Source: Dehalobacterium formicoaceticum
Lineage (GTDB): Bacteria > Bacillota > Dehalobacteriia > Dehalobacteriales > Dehalobacteriaceae
Reading direction: 5' to 3'
Length of the DNA: 64,000 nucleotides
NCBI RefSeq assembly: GCF_002224645.1
Contig: NZ_CP022121.1
Location: forward strand, 2,052,501-2,116,500
Below the pieces are notes generated by a model that had not been told where the DNA came from, did not search any database, and saw nothing but the letters and a program-made list of their open reading frames with translations. A program made the position numbers and the translations under genes. Positions 41,548 to 51,400 of the stretch are shown here, piece by piece; the stretch's first letter is position 1; every line of letters begins with the position of its first letter.

Positions 41548-41968
41548 TAAAACTAATTGATGCTAAATGTGCTAAATGCAAAAAAAATATTGAAAAATTC
41601 CGTGGTTTGAAATAAAATAAATGTGGCAGGTTCTTTTAGAACCGTCAAGCGGTGGTATCTTGATGAACTACACGCAAGTTTAAGGATGATACTCTGGATA
41701 GAAAAGCACAAAAAAATGCATGAAAAAATGCATGAAAAAATGCATGAAAAAATGCATGAAATAGTGATATGAAATAATGACATAATAAATACATGAAAAT
41801 ATCATAAAATCTGCTTTGATCCCTGTGACAGAGACAGTTATGATCCAATTAAGCCATGCAAGAGGTCTTCTCGTCTGTCAGCGGGGTATGCTTAAAATTA
41901 AGTTAAGCAACAGGACAGATGAAGAGGATTTTTTTATTTTCAAGAACTGCACATTTAATCAAAGGGTG
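41548..41968. other. Intergenic region with a 12-bp tandem repeat
   Basis: AT-rich leader between the TrkH gene and the pantothenate operon. It contains the tandem repeat listed separately and no recognised gene; the frame starting at 41816 has no family similarity before the DUF2520 start. Confidence 0.45.
41711..41758 (+). repeat. Tandem 12-bp repeat AAAAAATGCATG x4
   Basis: Four perfect 12-bp units, each with a palindromic ATGCAT (an NsiI-like site). They lie 210 bp upstream of the DUF2520-panBCD genes. Being a multiple of three and of a near-helical period, it could be a slippage-prone spacer or a phased protein-binding array. Confidence 0.92.
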
Positions 41969-42856
41969 ATGCTTTTGAAAATTGGATTTATTGGTGCCGG
42001 TAAGGCTGGGAAAGCCTTGGGGCTTTATTTTAAAAACCACGGCTTGCATATTTCCGGCTATTACAGCAAGACGATAGAGTCGGCTCGGACAGGGGCAGAC
42101 CTCACAGGTTCCCGGGCATATTTGAATATGGATGATTTGGCCGCAGTCAGTGAGATCTTGTTTATTACCGTGCCCGATCAGGTGCTGGCGGAAATTGATG
42201 CTCATGCCGCCCTCCTGATCGAGCAAAAATCTATTGATCGGGAAAAAATTTGGTTTCATGTGAGCGGCGCCCACCCGGCGAATATTCTGGCCGGGATCAA
42301 AAGGGCAGGGGGCAGTGTGGGCAGCATGCATCCCCTGCAGAGCCTAGGGGATCCTGTCTCCGGTGCCCAGGGGCTGGAAGAGGCCTGGTTTTCTCTGGAG
42401 GGAACCGCAGAAGCCCTGGAAGCGGGGAAAACAATCTTAGAAGTGACGGGGGGCCATTACAGCCTGATTGATGGAGAAAGGAAGCCCTTATATCATGCCG
42501 GGGCTTCGGTGATCTCTAACTTTTTCGTCACTCTGCTTGCGAGCGGGATGCGATATTTTGCCGCCGTGGGCATGAAAGAGGAGGATATCCTGCAGGCGAT
42601 CAAGCCTCTCGTGGAAGGTACCTGGTCCAATATACAGCGGCAGGGCACAGTTTCTGCCTTGACCGGACCTATTGTGCGCGGGGATCTGAATACGGTGCAC
42701 CTTCATATGGAAAGGATACAAAAAGAGCTGCCCACAGAGTTGGATCTCTACAAGGCTTTAGGCCTGAAAACTGTTGAAATGATTGAAGGAAAACGGCTGA
42801 CCCCGGAACAGTCGGAAAAAATAAAAATGATTTTGGAGGATCAAGATCATGAATGA
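41969..42856 (+). CDS. DUF2520 Rossmann oxidoreductase, candidate ketopantoate reductase
   Basis: About 295 residues: N-terminal NAD(P)-binding [43 protein letters not shown], and [15 protein letters not shown]...[13 protein letters not shown] helical DUF2520 C-terminal domain has [23 protein letters not shown] (the Asn/Ser-containing helix analogous to ketopantoate reductase and acetohydroxyacid isomeroreductase) and [15 protein letters not shown]. The true start is near ATG 41969 (or TTG 41975), after AAAGGGTGA. It overlaps panB by 8 bp and panB-C-D follow, while no panE or ilvC is present, so it may supply the missing ketopantoate reduction (inference). Confidence 0.85.
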   Translation: MLLKIGFIGAGKAGKALGLYFKNHGLHISGYYSKTIESARTGADLTGSRAYLNMDDLAAVSEILFITVPDQVLAEIDAHAALLIEQKSIDREKIWFHVSGAHPANILAGIKRAGGSVGSMHPLQSLGDPVSGAQGLEEAWFSLEGTAEALEAGKTILEVTGGHYSLIDGERKPLYHAGASVISNFFVTLLASGMRYFAAVGMKEEDILQAIKPLVEGTWSNIQRQGTVSALTGPIVRGDLNTVHLHMERIQKELPTELDLYKALGLKTVEMIEGKRLTPEQSEKIKMILEDQDHE

Positions 42857-43682
42857 TAAATTTACAACCCAATCCTTTGCCGCCGCAAAACAAAAAGGCG
42901 AAAAGATCACCGTGTTAACCGCTTATGATTATTCCATGGCCCAAATCCTGGACGGCTGTGGAATCGATGCCATTCTGGTGGGGGACTCCCTGGGGATGGT
43001 GGTGCAGGGCAAAGAATCCACGATGGAGGTCACCATGGATGAAATGATCTACCATTGTAAATGTGTGGCGCGAGGAACAAAGCATGCCATGCTGGTGGGG
43101 GATCTGCCTTTTCTCACCTATCAGATCAATAGAGAAGAGGCGGTCAGGAATGCGGGACGCTTCATTCAGGAGGGTAAAATGAACAGTGTTAAGCTGGAAG
43201 GGGGCAAAATCATTGCCGATACGGTAAGGACCATCGTCAGGGCGCAAATCCCGGTGATGGGGCATATTGGCCTTACGCCTCAGTCGGTAAATGTTTTTGG
43301 CGGCTTCAAGGTGCAGGGCAAGGAAGAGGGAGCTGCCCAGGCCCTGATTGAAGATGCCTTGGCCCTGGAGGAAGCCGGTGCGTTTGCGATGGTGCTGGAA
43401 GCCGTACCGGAAGACTTGGCTCGTATCATCACCGAAAAGGTGACTATCCCCACCATTGGCATTGGATCCGGCCGGTACTGCGACGGGCAGGTACTGGTGG
43501 TGAACGACATTTTGGGGATGTATTCCGATTTAACACCCAAGTTTGTCAAGAAGTACGCCAATCTGAAGAACTCCATCGTCGATGCCGTGGGCGGATATAT
43601 CAGCGATGTAAAGACAGAGCAATTTCCCGAAAAACAGCATACCTTCTCCATCAGCGATGATGTCCTGGAGAAGCTCTATTAA
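42849..43682 (+). CDS. panB: Ketopantoate hydroxymethyltransferase
   Basis: A 277-residue PanB with [54 protein letters not shown] (metal-binding Asp residues), MPFGSY-equivalent [37 protein letters not shown], the catalytic Glu in [12 protein letters not shown], and [22 protein letters not shown]. It makes ketopantoate from ketoisovalerate with methylene-THF. It overlaps the DUF2520 gene by 8 bp. A 207-bp gap to panC contains an inverted-repeat element. Confidence 0.98.
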   Translation: MNDKFTTQSFAAAKQKGEKITVLTAYDYSMAQILDGCGIDAILVGDSLGMVVQGKESTMEVTMDEMIYHCKCVARGTKHAMLVGDLPFLTYQINREEAVRNAGRFIQEGKMNSVKLEGGKIIADTVRTIVRAQIPVMGHIGLTPQSVNVFGGFKVQGKEEGAAQALIEDALALEEAGAFAMVLEAVPEDLARIITEKVTIPTIGIGSGRYCDGQVLVVNDILGMYSDLTPKFVKKYANLKNSIVDAVGGYISDVKTEQFPEKQHTFSISDDVLEKLY

Positions 43683-43711
43683 TTTAAAACAGGGTAAAAC
43701 AGGGTAGGGTA

Positions 43712-43810
43712 AAACAGGGGACGGTTCTTTGTTTGACATCGAAATCCAGACCTACCGATTTTACTGAAAATAAATTTACAGGTGCCAGAACAAAGAACCG
43801 TCCCCTGTTT
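43712..43810. repeat. 99-bp element with perfect 22-bp terminal inverted repeats (copy A)
   Basis: AAACAGGGGACGGTTCTTTGTT (43712-43733) and its exact complement (43789-43810) enclose about 55 bp containing TATCCAGA-, CCGATTTTACTG- and AATAAATTTAC-like stretches shared with the other copies. Extra partial ends (CAGGGTAAAACAGGGTAGGG before, CAGTCCCCTGTTT after) flank it. It lies between panB and panC. Confidence 0.92.
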
Positions 43811-43889
43811 ATCCCAGTCCCCTGTTTATCCCAGAATGACAGCATTTAGATGTTTGATGATATTGGTTTAGAATAAAGGAGACAAGATT

Positions 43890-44753
43890 ATGAGCATCAT
43901 TAAAACAACTGCAGATTTACAGGATTGGTTTCAGCAGGCAGACCGCAGAAACAAGACACTGGGTTTTGTGCCCACCATGGGCTACCTCCACGAAGGCCAT
44001 TTATCCCTGATCAGAGCAGCAAAAGATCAAAATGACCTGGTTGCAGTGAGTATCTTTGTCAATCCTACTCAATTTGCTCCGGGGGAAGATTATGAAAGCT
44101 ACCCCCGGGACACGGATCGTGATTATCAGTTGGCCATGGAGGCGGGAGCAGATGTGGTTTTCGTGCCCGCTGTAGAAGAGATTTACCCTCCCGGCGCCTC
44201 CACGGAAGTAACGGTCACAGGGGGGATCACAAGGAAACTGTGCGGCATCTCTCGGCCCACCCATTTTCAGGGTGTGACCCGGGTGGTGAATATCCTGTTT
44301 AATATCATGCAGCCGAACCGGGCTTACTTTGGTCAAAAGGATGCCCAGCAATCCCTGATTATCAAAAAAATGGTGCGGGAGCTTCATCTCCCCGTGGAGA
44401 TTGTGGTATGTCCCATTGTCCGGGAAGCTGACGGCCTGGCTATGAGCTCCAGAAATGTTTATCTCACCCCGGAGGAGCGGCAGCAGGCTGTATGTCTGAA
44501 CAATGCCCTGCAAAAGGCAGAGAGTTATTTTAAATCGGACACTCCCGACCACGCCGTGATCGATAAATTGAGGTCAATCATTAAAAGGGAGATCGAAAGT
44601 CATCCGCTCGCCTGTATTGACTATTGCGAAATTTTTGATGGTGAAACCCTGGAGGATATCGACGAGATTCTGCCGGGAAAAAATGCTCTTGCGGCTGTGG
44701 CCGTGAAGTTCAGCAAAGCGAGACTGCTGGACAACAGAGTGCTGTCAATCTAG
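43890..44753 (+). CDS. panC: Pantothenate synthetase
   Basis: A 287-residue PanC of normal length. Nucleotide-binding blocks VPTMGYLHEGHLSLIRAAK (HxGH), VSIFVNPTQFAPGEDYESYPRD, KLCGISRPTHFQGVTRVVNILFNIMQPNRAYFGQKDAQQ, and KMSKS-like IVREADGLAMSSRNVYL. It joins pantoate and beta-alanine with ATP. Flanked by two copies of the inverted-repeat element, yet the frame is intact. AAGGAGAC precedes the ATG. Confidence 0.98.
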   Translation: MSIIKTTADLQDWFQQADRRNKTLGFVPTMGYLHEGHLSLIRAAKDQNDLVAVSIFVNPTQFAPGEDYESYPRDTDRDYQLAMEAGADVVFVPAVEEIYPPGASTEVTVTGGITRKLCGISRPTHFQGVTRVVNILFNIMQPNRAYFGQKDAQQSLIIKKMVRELHLPVEIVVCPIVREADGLAMSSRNVYLTPEERQQAVCLNNALQKAESYFKSDTPDHAVIDKLRSIIKREIESHPLACIDYCEIFDGETLEDIDEILPGKNALAAVAVKFSKARLLDNRVLSI

Positions 44754-44766
44754 GGGGTAAAACATA

Positions 44767-44980
44767 AAACAGGGGACGGTTCTTTGTTTGAAGCAGATAT
44801 CCAGAGTTACCGATTTTACTGATAATAAGATTTACTTTACCGATACCAGAACAAAGAACCGTCCCTTGTTTTACCTTGTTTTATTTATGTGAACAAAGAA
44901 CCGTCCCTTGTTTTATGTCCAGAACAAAGAACCGTCCCTTGTTTTACCGATACCAGAACAAAGAACCGTCCCCTGTTTTA
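44767..44980. repeat. Inverted-repeat element copy B with three extra right ends
   Basis: A full copy (44767-44788 left end; 44850-44871 right end, with CTTG for CCTG) is followed by three more right-end units of 22 bp (starting about 44892, 44923 and 44957), separated by 9-12 bp. The ends have multiplied without their cores, as in REP/BIME arrays. Confidence 0.9.
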
Positions 44981-45023
44981 ACTTATGTTAAAAATCTATG
45001 AAGAAAATATAATGAGGTGAAAT

Positions 45024-45407
45024 ATGTATTTGACCATGTTTAAAAGCAAGCTGCACCGGGCAACGGTTACCCAGGCCGAGATCAATTATGTGGGTAGCGT
45101 GACCGTCGATTCCGACCTGCTCAAGCAGGCGGGAATCCTGCACGGAGAAAAGGTGCAAATCGTCAATATCAATAACGGGGAGCGTTTTGAGACCTATACC
45201 ATCCCAGGGGAGGCAGGGAGCGGAATTGTGTGCATTAATGGTGCCGCGGCCCGGCTGGTGCAAGTAGGGGACCGGGTCATCATTATCGCTTATGCCATGA
45301 TGAATGAAGAGGAAGCCAAAGCTTTTCAACCCACGGTGCTGGTGCTGGATGAAAAAAACAGCATCGTCCGCATCAAGCATGAAGAAGTCCATGGTACTAC
45401 GGAATAG
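45024..45407 (+). CDS. panD: Aspartate 1-decarboxylase proenzyme
   Basis: A 127-residue Pan[31 protein letters not shown] with the Gly-Ser self-cleavage site (VGS) that yields the pyruvoyl group, [20 protein letters not shown] and [27 protein letters not shown]. It makes beta-alanine for PanC. GAGGTG precedes ATG 45024. It completes the DUF2520-panB-panC-panD set, though repeats separate panC from panD. Confidence 0.98.
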   Translation: MYLTMFKSKLHRATVTQAEINYVGSVTVDSDLLKQAGILHGEKVQIVNINNGERFETYTIPGEAGSGIVCINGAAARLVQVGDRVIIIAYAMMNEEEAKAFQPTVLVLDEKNSIVRIKHEEVHGTTE

Positions 45408-45646
45408 AAAAAGAGAGAAAGAGGGTGAAAAGCGACGGTAAAAGTGAGTAATGAAAAAAAGTCAGGGCTAATGGAAGCGCGTCTAAATTTATTTCCAAAA
45501 AGGGAGGGGTTAATCCGATTGCAGTGGTATAATCACATAAATTTAAATATGTGGTCACAATTCCTATTTTGAAAAAAGAAAAGAAATTCTTTAAAAAAAT
45601 ATATGAATTGATCACACATCTTTTTAAAAGGTAAGGAGGATATTTC

Positions 45647-47554
45647 ATGCCAGATGAAGATATTAAGCTTACAGACGGCGATGCCGAACTAGAAACTTCT
45701 GTCGTGGATACAGTGGCAGCGATCGCGGCCGCTGCCCCGCCGCCCTATGGTCCAGCCATCGCAGTAGGAATTAAAGCAGTGGCTTTCGTTGCAGAGGTTA
45801 TAGGTTGGATGACGGAAGAAACAACTATGCAGCAAGCATTGCAGTCTATTCAAAAGCAAATCAACGATATTCAATTCATTCTCGAAAGAGTTAAAAACAG
45901 GCTGAATGATCTAACCCTAGCGATTGCCACTGCAGAAAACCGGGCTACAATAAACCGATTGATGGACTATAACGACGAAGCAAAGAGAATCAGTCTGGAT
46001 CTGATCAATACCCCAGCAGACGATGTGATCGCAGCAGTACGCCTTGCCAATGACGCTGGTATTTTAATCGATAAATTCCTTCGGAATGACTATGATATCT
46101 GGAAATGGACGGACGTAGAGGCTAGAAACGTTGTTAACCCACAAACTGGGTACGTAGAAAAAGAACTCTATCCAGCGCAAGGAAAATTTAAGAATCAGCC
46201 GACGCTGCCCATATACCAGACGGCTGTCCTTACCTGGCTGTCTGCACGTGAAAGGGTCGTGCGGACGAATGAAGTTGGGCGGCTTGACGATGATAAAGGG
46301 CGGATTGAACGCCATCTGGCTGCTGTCTCCATTCGTCCTATATTCGACAAATATGCTGACGAAGAGTCTGAATACATTACAAGTATACCGAAATCTATCG
46401 CTGAGCACATTAAATGGAGAATTCATGCATACGTTGTTTCCAGCAATAAGTATCCAACGGACGGTAGATGCTATTTTTATTACGATGTTCAAAACTGGAT
46501 GAATGGTGAACGGAAGCGCGGCGACTTCTTTGATAAGTACATAGGAAGCGGCAACGTTCTGTGCACGATTGATCCTAATAGCCTTGGAGCGCCCGCCCTG
46601 GAGCTTGAAGCGGAAGTTGAAGCCGGTGTTGACCTATTGCATGAGATGTCTGAGACGCTTGCCCACATCGCAGCCACAGGATCGCTCCGGAAGCAGTTTA
46701 TTGGGCAGTTCCCTATCACAGAGGTTTACCCACCAGCAGTTCTCTATGTGATCGCACAAAACGAAGAGCTTCATTGGTACCGCAACGATGAGGCGAGCAG
46801 ACCGAACGGCTCGACTGATTGGCTGGGTCCCAAAGTGGTCGGTACTGGCTGGGGCGGCTTTACCTCTGTCTTTTCCGGGGGCGGTGTTGCGATTTATGGA
46901 GTTCAGCCCAATGGTGACCTGCTTTGGTATGGGCATGATGGCTACTGGGATGGCACACCCCGCTGGAAAGGACCGCACAAGGTTGGCTGGGGCTGGGATG
47001 GCTTCAAGTCAATCTTTTCAGGTGGCGAATACGTAGTATATGGGATCCAGCCCAATGGTGATTTGCTCTGGTATCGGCATCATGCCGCCGCGTCCGGTGG
47101 CGACGTTACCACATGGACCGGCCAAATCAAGGTCGGAAATGGCTGGGCACATTTTGCCAAGGTCTTTTCTGGAGGGGATGGAATTATTTATGCGGTCCGT
47201 GAGGATGGAGTACTCCTTCGCTACCATCATCGTGGCTACCTGACCGGCTCACTTGACTGGGCCCCCTACGAACAGATCGGAACGGGCTGGAATGGATTCC
47301 AGGAGGTCGTGGCTGCAGCGAATGGCGTTTTTTATGCCTTTACACGAGACGGCAGGGTCCTATGGTACCGATACGGTGAGCGGAAAATTCCTACCGCGGG
47401 GGGAGCAGGCGCGGGAACCTCGGCAGGAACGGGAGGGCCAACCGCATGGTCGGTTGTCACTGTCTGGGAAGGTCCAGTAGAAATTAAACGTAACCTGCCT
47501 GCTTTCCGGAAAGTGTTCACGCTGATGGATGCTCCGTATCAAGGACCCAGATGA
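45647..47554 (+). CDS. Helical, possibly pore-forming protein with a five-bladed tachylectin-2 propeller
   Basis: A 635-residue protein without a signal peptide. Residues about 15-60 are Ala/Val-rich and hydrophobic (AAIAAAAPPPYGPAIAVGIKAVAFVAEVIGWM), followed by long amphipathic helices (to about 140) and a helical region to about 360. This recalls helical pore-forming toxins, without a family match. From about 365 there are five blades of about 47 residues, each with a LxWYRxD/H-type strand and a GTGWxxFxxVFSGG turn, the tachylectin-2 pattern binding N-acetyl-sugars. The fifth blade has an inserted Gly/Ala linker. GGAGG precedes the ATG. Flanked by long non-coding sequence, suggesting acquisition. 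Role (toxin, spore-coat lectin or adhesin) undecided. Confidence 0.75.
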   Translation: MPDEDIKLTDGDAELETSVVDTVAAIAAAAPPPYGPAIAVGIKAVAFVAEVIGWMTEETTMQQALQSIQKQINDIQFILERVKNRLNDLTLAIATAENRATINRLMDYNDEAKRISLDLINTPADDVIAAVRLANDAGILIDKFLRNDYDIWKWTDVEARNVVNPQTGYVEKELYPAQGKFKNQPTLPIYQTAVLTWLSARERVVRTNEVGRLDDDKGRIERHLAAVSIRPIFDKYADEESEYITSIPKSIAEHIKWRIHAYVVSSNKYPTDGRCYFYYDVQNWMNGERKRGDFFDKYIGSGNVLCTIDPNSLGAPALELEAEVEAGVDLLHEMSETLAHIAATGSLRKQFIGQFPITEVYPPAVLYVIAQNEELHWYRNDEASRPNGSTDWLGPKVVGTGWGGFTSVFSGGGVAIYGVQPNGDLLWYGHDGYWDGTPRWKGPHKVGWGWDGFKSIFSGGEYVVYGIQPNGDLLWYRHHAAASGGDVTTWTGQIKVGNGWAHFAKVFSGGDGIIYAVREDGVLLRYHHRGYLTGSLDWAPYEQIGTGWNGFQEVVAAANGVFYAFTRDGRVLWYRYGERKIPTAGGAGAGTSAGTGGPTAWSVVTVWEGPVEIKRNLPAFRKVFTLMDAPYQGPR

Positions 47555-47740
47555 TACCGATAAGTTCAATCTCAACATAACAACTGTCCCAAGAGCATAA
47601 AAAAGATTTTTATCAATAAAATGAAAGTATTCTCATCTTGAGGAGCCATTTTGAGGCTGTTGCACAACTAACTAAAAGTTAGCTGCGTAAGCAGTTCCAT
47701 CTTTTCATCAAAAAAATAAAATGAAGTACCTTTCAAAAAG

Positions 47741-47774
47741 GCTCAACAGTCAGATAAACACTGATTGTTGGGCT
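47741..47774 (+). terminator. Hairpin downstream of the tachylectin gene
   Basis: GCTCAACAGTCAG (47741-47753) pairs with CTGATTGTTGGGC (47761-47773), including wobbles, followed by TATTTTCTT. It is 190 bp from the stop codon, so assignment as its terminator is tentative. Confidence 0.5.
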
Positions 47775-47969
47775 ATTTTCTTGCCCAGAGGGACATTGGG
47801 GGGACACGGGGACAGGCACCTTGTCCCGGTTAAACATTACTTCCCCAGTTGCTTCAGGGTAAAAGGCGATATAATAGGTATATGAATAATAGAGAAAAAT
47901 GAAACTATAAGGCAGACTATTAAATTTGCTGGCAAAGGTTTAGATAAAAATGAAAGGAGTGCACAACAA

Positions 47970-48122
47970 TTGGATATGGGGAAACTAAAGGAAATTATTT
48001 ATCTTGGAGAAAGCAGAAAGTACAATTTAAGGAGAACTTTAACAGAGGGACACAGGCTGCATCCAGGTATGATGCGAAACAGGGAGGCTTCTTTGTTCGA
48101 CGCAGATATCCAGATTTACTGA
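47970..48122 (+). pseudogene. N-terminal fragment of an AlbA_2/RecG-like ATP-binding protein
   Basis: TTG 47970 with AAAGGAG upstream starts LKEIIYLGESRKYNLRRTLTEGHRLHP, similar to the beginning of schlafen/AlbA_2 domain proteins (L..LI..GE...EFK.SL). After about 30 residues the frame runs into an inverted-repeat element (copy C) and stops. A C-terminal fragment of the same kind of protein lies at 63548-63910. The remaining sequence between 47555 and 48473 shows no other gene. Confidence 0.5.
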
Positions 48123-48220
48123 TTTTACTGTTAATAAGATTTACTGATGCCAGAACAAAGAACCGTCCCCTGTTTGCAAGGAACCGTCCCCTGTTTGCAA
48201 GGAACCGTCCCCTGTTTGCC
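48077..48220. repeat. Inverted-repeat element copy C with two extra right ends
   Basis: A degenerate left end (48077-48098), the common core (GCAGATATCCAGATTTACTGATTTTACTG...), an exact right end (48154-48175) and two further truncated right ends (GGAACCGTCCCCTGTTTGCAA) at 48176-48220. Confidence 0.9.
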
Positions 48221-48473
48221 TTTGAAAACCTAGGTTTGGGGCAACTTTAACAGGTCCATGGAAATTAAAATATAACCCACGGAAGAGGATAGAAAAGGTT
48301 TGGAATGCTGGATTATATGCTGGATTATATTAATGGAGAGTTAGAAATCATTTTTCCGTCGGGGATAATTAAAAAATAACTCTTTCGACATTATTTGACA
48401 TTATCTCCAAAGGGATTTTGCGCCAAATAGCCGAATGTTGTCCTCATATGTAGAGTGAGGGGACAAATATCTT

Positions 48474-51400
48474 ATGAACAATAACCAAAAGAATGGTAAC
48501 ATCAACGGCCTTTTTCGAGAAGCAGAAACAGAATTCATTAGGCTAATCTGGAACAACACCCCGGATCAAATGTGCTTGTCAAAAATGGTTTTTGACGATC
48601 ATGGTGACCCAATCAACTATCTTGTCTTGGATGTAAATCCGGCTTTTGAAAAAGCATTTGGGCTTAAAAGGGATCAGGTTATCAATAAGCATATTACGGA
48701 ACTATTTCCTTATGCCTATCTTAAATGGATCGAAATATGCGGGGAAGCTCTGCGCTCAGGCGAGAGCTTTAAATCTGTCCAGCATATCTCTACAGACTGC
48801 CTATGGTACGAGGTTCAAATATTTCCCCTGGGTGTGGGAGAGCTGTTTATTACCATCGCCCAGGATATCTCGGCACGCAAGAAATTGGAGAATGCCCTGA
48901 GCTGCCGCGCTGAGGAATTGGAGAACAAGGAGAAAGAATATCTCGAGATCATAGACAGCTTTGCAGAAGGTACATATATTCACGACATTGAAAAAGGTGA
49001 AACATACTATTCAAGGGAATGGAAAAAGAGACTGGGCATGGAGCATTTGTCCCCGAAGCAGGTAGCGGAATCATTCGCGGAACTGATTCATCCTGATGAT
49101 TTGGACATAGCTCTAAGGGCATATAAAGAAGCGTGCAGCAGCCAAAGGCCTAAGGTCAGGATGGAGATTCGGCTGAAGACGGACAAGGGCTATATTTGGG
49201 TATTGGGGCAAGCTAAAATATTTTATGATGCAGCAGGCAGACCGGTAAAATATATTGGAACACATTCAGACATCACCGAGCGCAAACAGGCCGAGGGAGA
49301 AAGGGAATGGCTTTTTTCAGAGACGGAAAAACAGCGGAGTCATCTTCTATCTATAATGAAGCAACTGCCTGTCGGGGTGGCGGTTTTTGATAAAGGCGGA
49401 AAGCCTTTGCTTAAAAATGAATTAATGGATTTATACATGCCCCGGATAATCCCTTCGAAGGACCTGCGGGGAATAAAACAATGGTGTGCCCTTGATCCGG
49501 AAGGTAATGAGATTCCGCCTGACCAGTGGCCTGGGGCCAGGGCTTTGAGGGGCGATACTGTGGTTCCCGGAATAGAATTTACCTACACAGAAAAAGATGG
49601 ACAGGAGCACTGGATAACGGTTTCAGCAGCACCGTTGCTTTCAAAGGAGGGCGGGATAATCGGCGGAACCTCGGTAGCAAAAGATATCACCGAACGCAAA
49701 CGCCATGAACAACAGCAGACATTGCTTTTAAAAATTTCGAATGAGCTTGCCAAGCTTGATCAGATACCGGAAACGATGGACCGCCTCAGCGAAATGATCG
49801 CAGCATATTTCGGGGTGACCTGGTGCACGTTTTCCGAACTTATCATAGACCCCGAATACCTTGCAGCCTCTTACGGCTGGAATGCAGAAGGTGCTATTTC
49901 GTTGAAAGGTAATTACCGGATGCGGGATTTCCTCACGGATGAGCAGTTAGCGATGCATAACGCCGGAGAATTCAGCATCGTCCGCAATACGCAGACGGAT
50001 CCGCGGGTAAGCGCCGAATCCTGTGGCAAACTGGGAATTATGTCCTTCATCATGGTTCCAATAAGCGTCGACGGGCAGTGGCGCTTCCTGTTAAGCATCA
50101 TAGACAACAAACCTCGTGAGTGGCGTGACAACGAAGCTGCCCTGTTGTGGGAAATTGCTAACCGTATATGGATACGCCTGGAACACGCCCGTGCCGAAGT
50201 AGCGCTGCGGAAGAGCGATGTACGAAAGACGTTCCTGCTGAAGCTGTCTGACGCACTGCGGCCGCTGTCTGACGCCTTAGAAATCCAAGAAACGGCAATG
50301 CAAATTATTGGTGAGCATTTGGAAGTTGACCGTGTTATGTACTACGAAATTACCGACGACGGCAAAACATTCCATATCGAAGATAACTATGTGCGTAATG
50401 GCTTCCCGAAAGTTACGGGTGATTTTCCGGTAAGCAGCTTCGGGAAGGCTATGGACGTTTTGCGTCGGGGAGAGATCCTCGTAATCGAGGATCAGACTAC
50501 GACACCGCTGAAGAATGCTTCTGAAAGAGAAGCATGTACCTCGCTTCAAGTTTATGCCAGTGCAACCGTTCCCTTAATAAAAAATGGCCGCTGGGTTGCC
50601 AATTTTGGCGTACTGCAAGGCAGTCGGCGCAAGTGGGCCGAAGATGAAATCGCTATTTTGCAGGATACCGCGGAGCGAACCTGGGACGCGGTAGTGCGGG
50701 CGAAGGCCGAAGGAGAGGTGAGGAAAGCCCGTGAGCTACTGGAGGTTCGGGTAGAGGAGCGAACTAAAGAACTCGCTGGGGAAAGGCAAAGATTGTTAAA
50801 TGTACTGGAAACCCTGCCGGTCAGCATTTGCCTCCTCACTCCTGATTACCATATTCCCTTTGCTAATCGTACTTTTCGGGAAAGGTTTGGTGATCCCAAG
50901 AACCGTATTTGTTATGAATTTCTTCATGGCCTCAATCAGCCCTGTGCGTCTTGCCAGTCTTTACGCCCCCTTGAAACCGGGCAACCTCATAATTGGCTGT
51001 CTCAAACACCGGATGGAAGTATCTGGGATGTCTATAACTTTCCTTTTATCGACACAGATGGATCAACACTGATCTTGCAGATGTCCTTGGATATCACTGA
51101 ACAAAGAAAAACGGAGGCGGAGATGGCTCGTCTTGACCGTCTCAACCTAATTGGGGATATGGCGGCCGGCATCGGACACGAAATCAGAAATCCCATGACA
51201 GCCGTCAGAGGATTCCTGCAAATTCTGGGAGAAAGGCAGGAATACCAAAATGACCGGGAATATTTTGACCTTATGATCGAGGAATTGAACCGAGCCAATC
51301 AGATCATTTCTGAATACCTGGGATTGGCAAGGAACAGAGTGGTCAACTTGCAGCCCCGGTCTATTGATAAGGGAATAGAATCATTATACCCGATCATCCA

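Noticed and set aside
41711-41758. CRISPR or origin iterons
   Set aside because: Units are directly contiguous 12-mers without spacers and there is no replication gene beside them.
44767-44980. CRISPR-like array of 22-bp repeats
   Set aside because: The repeats are the ends of an inverted-repeat element, spacers are only 9-12 bp and related to each other, and no cas genes are present.
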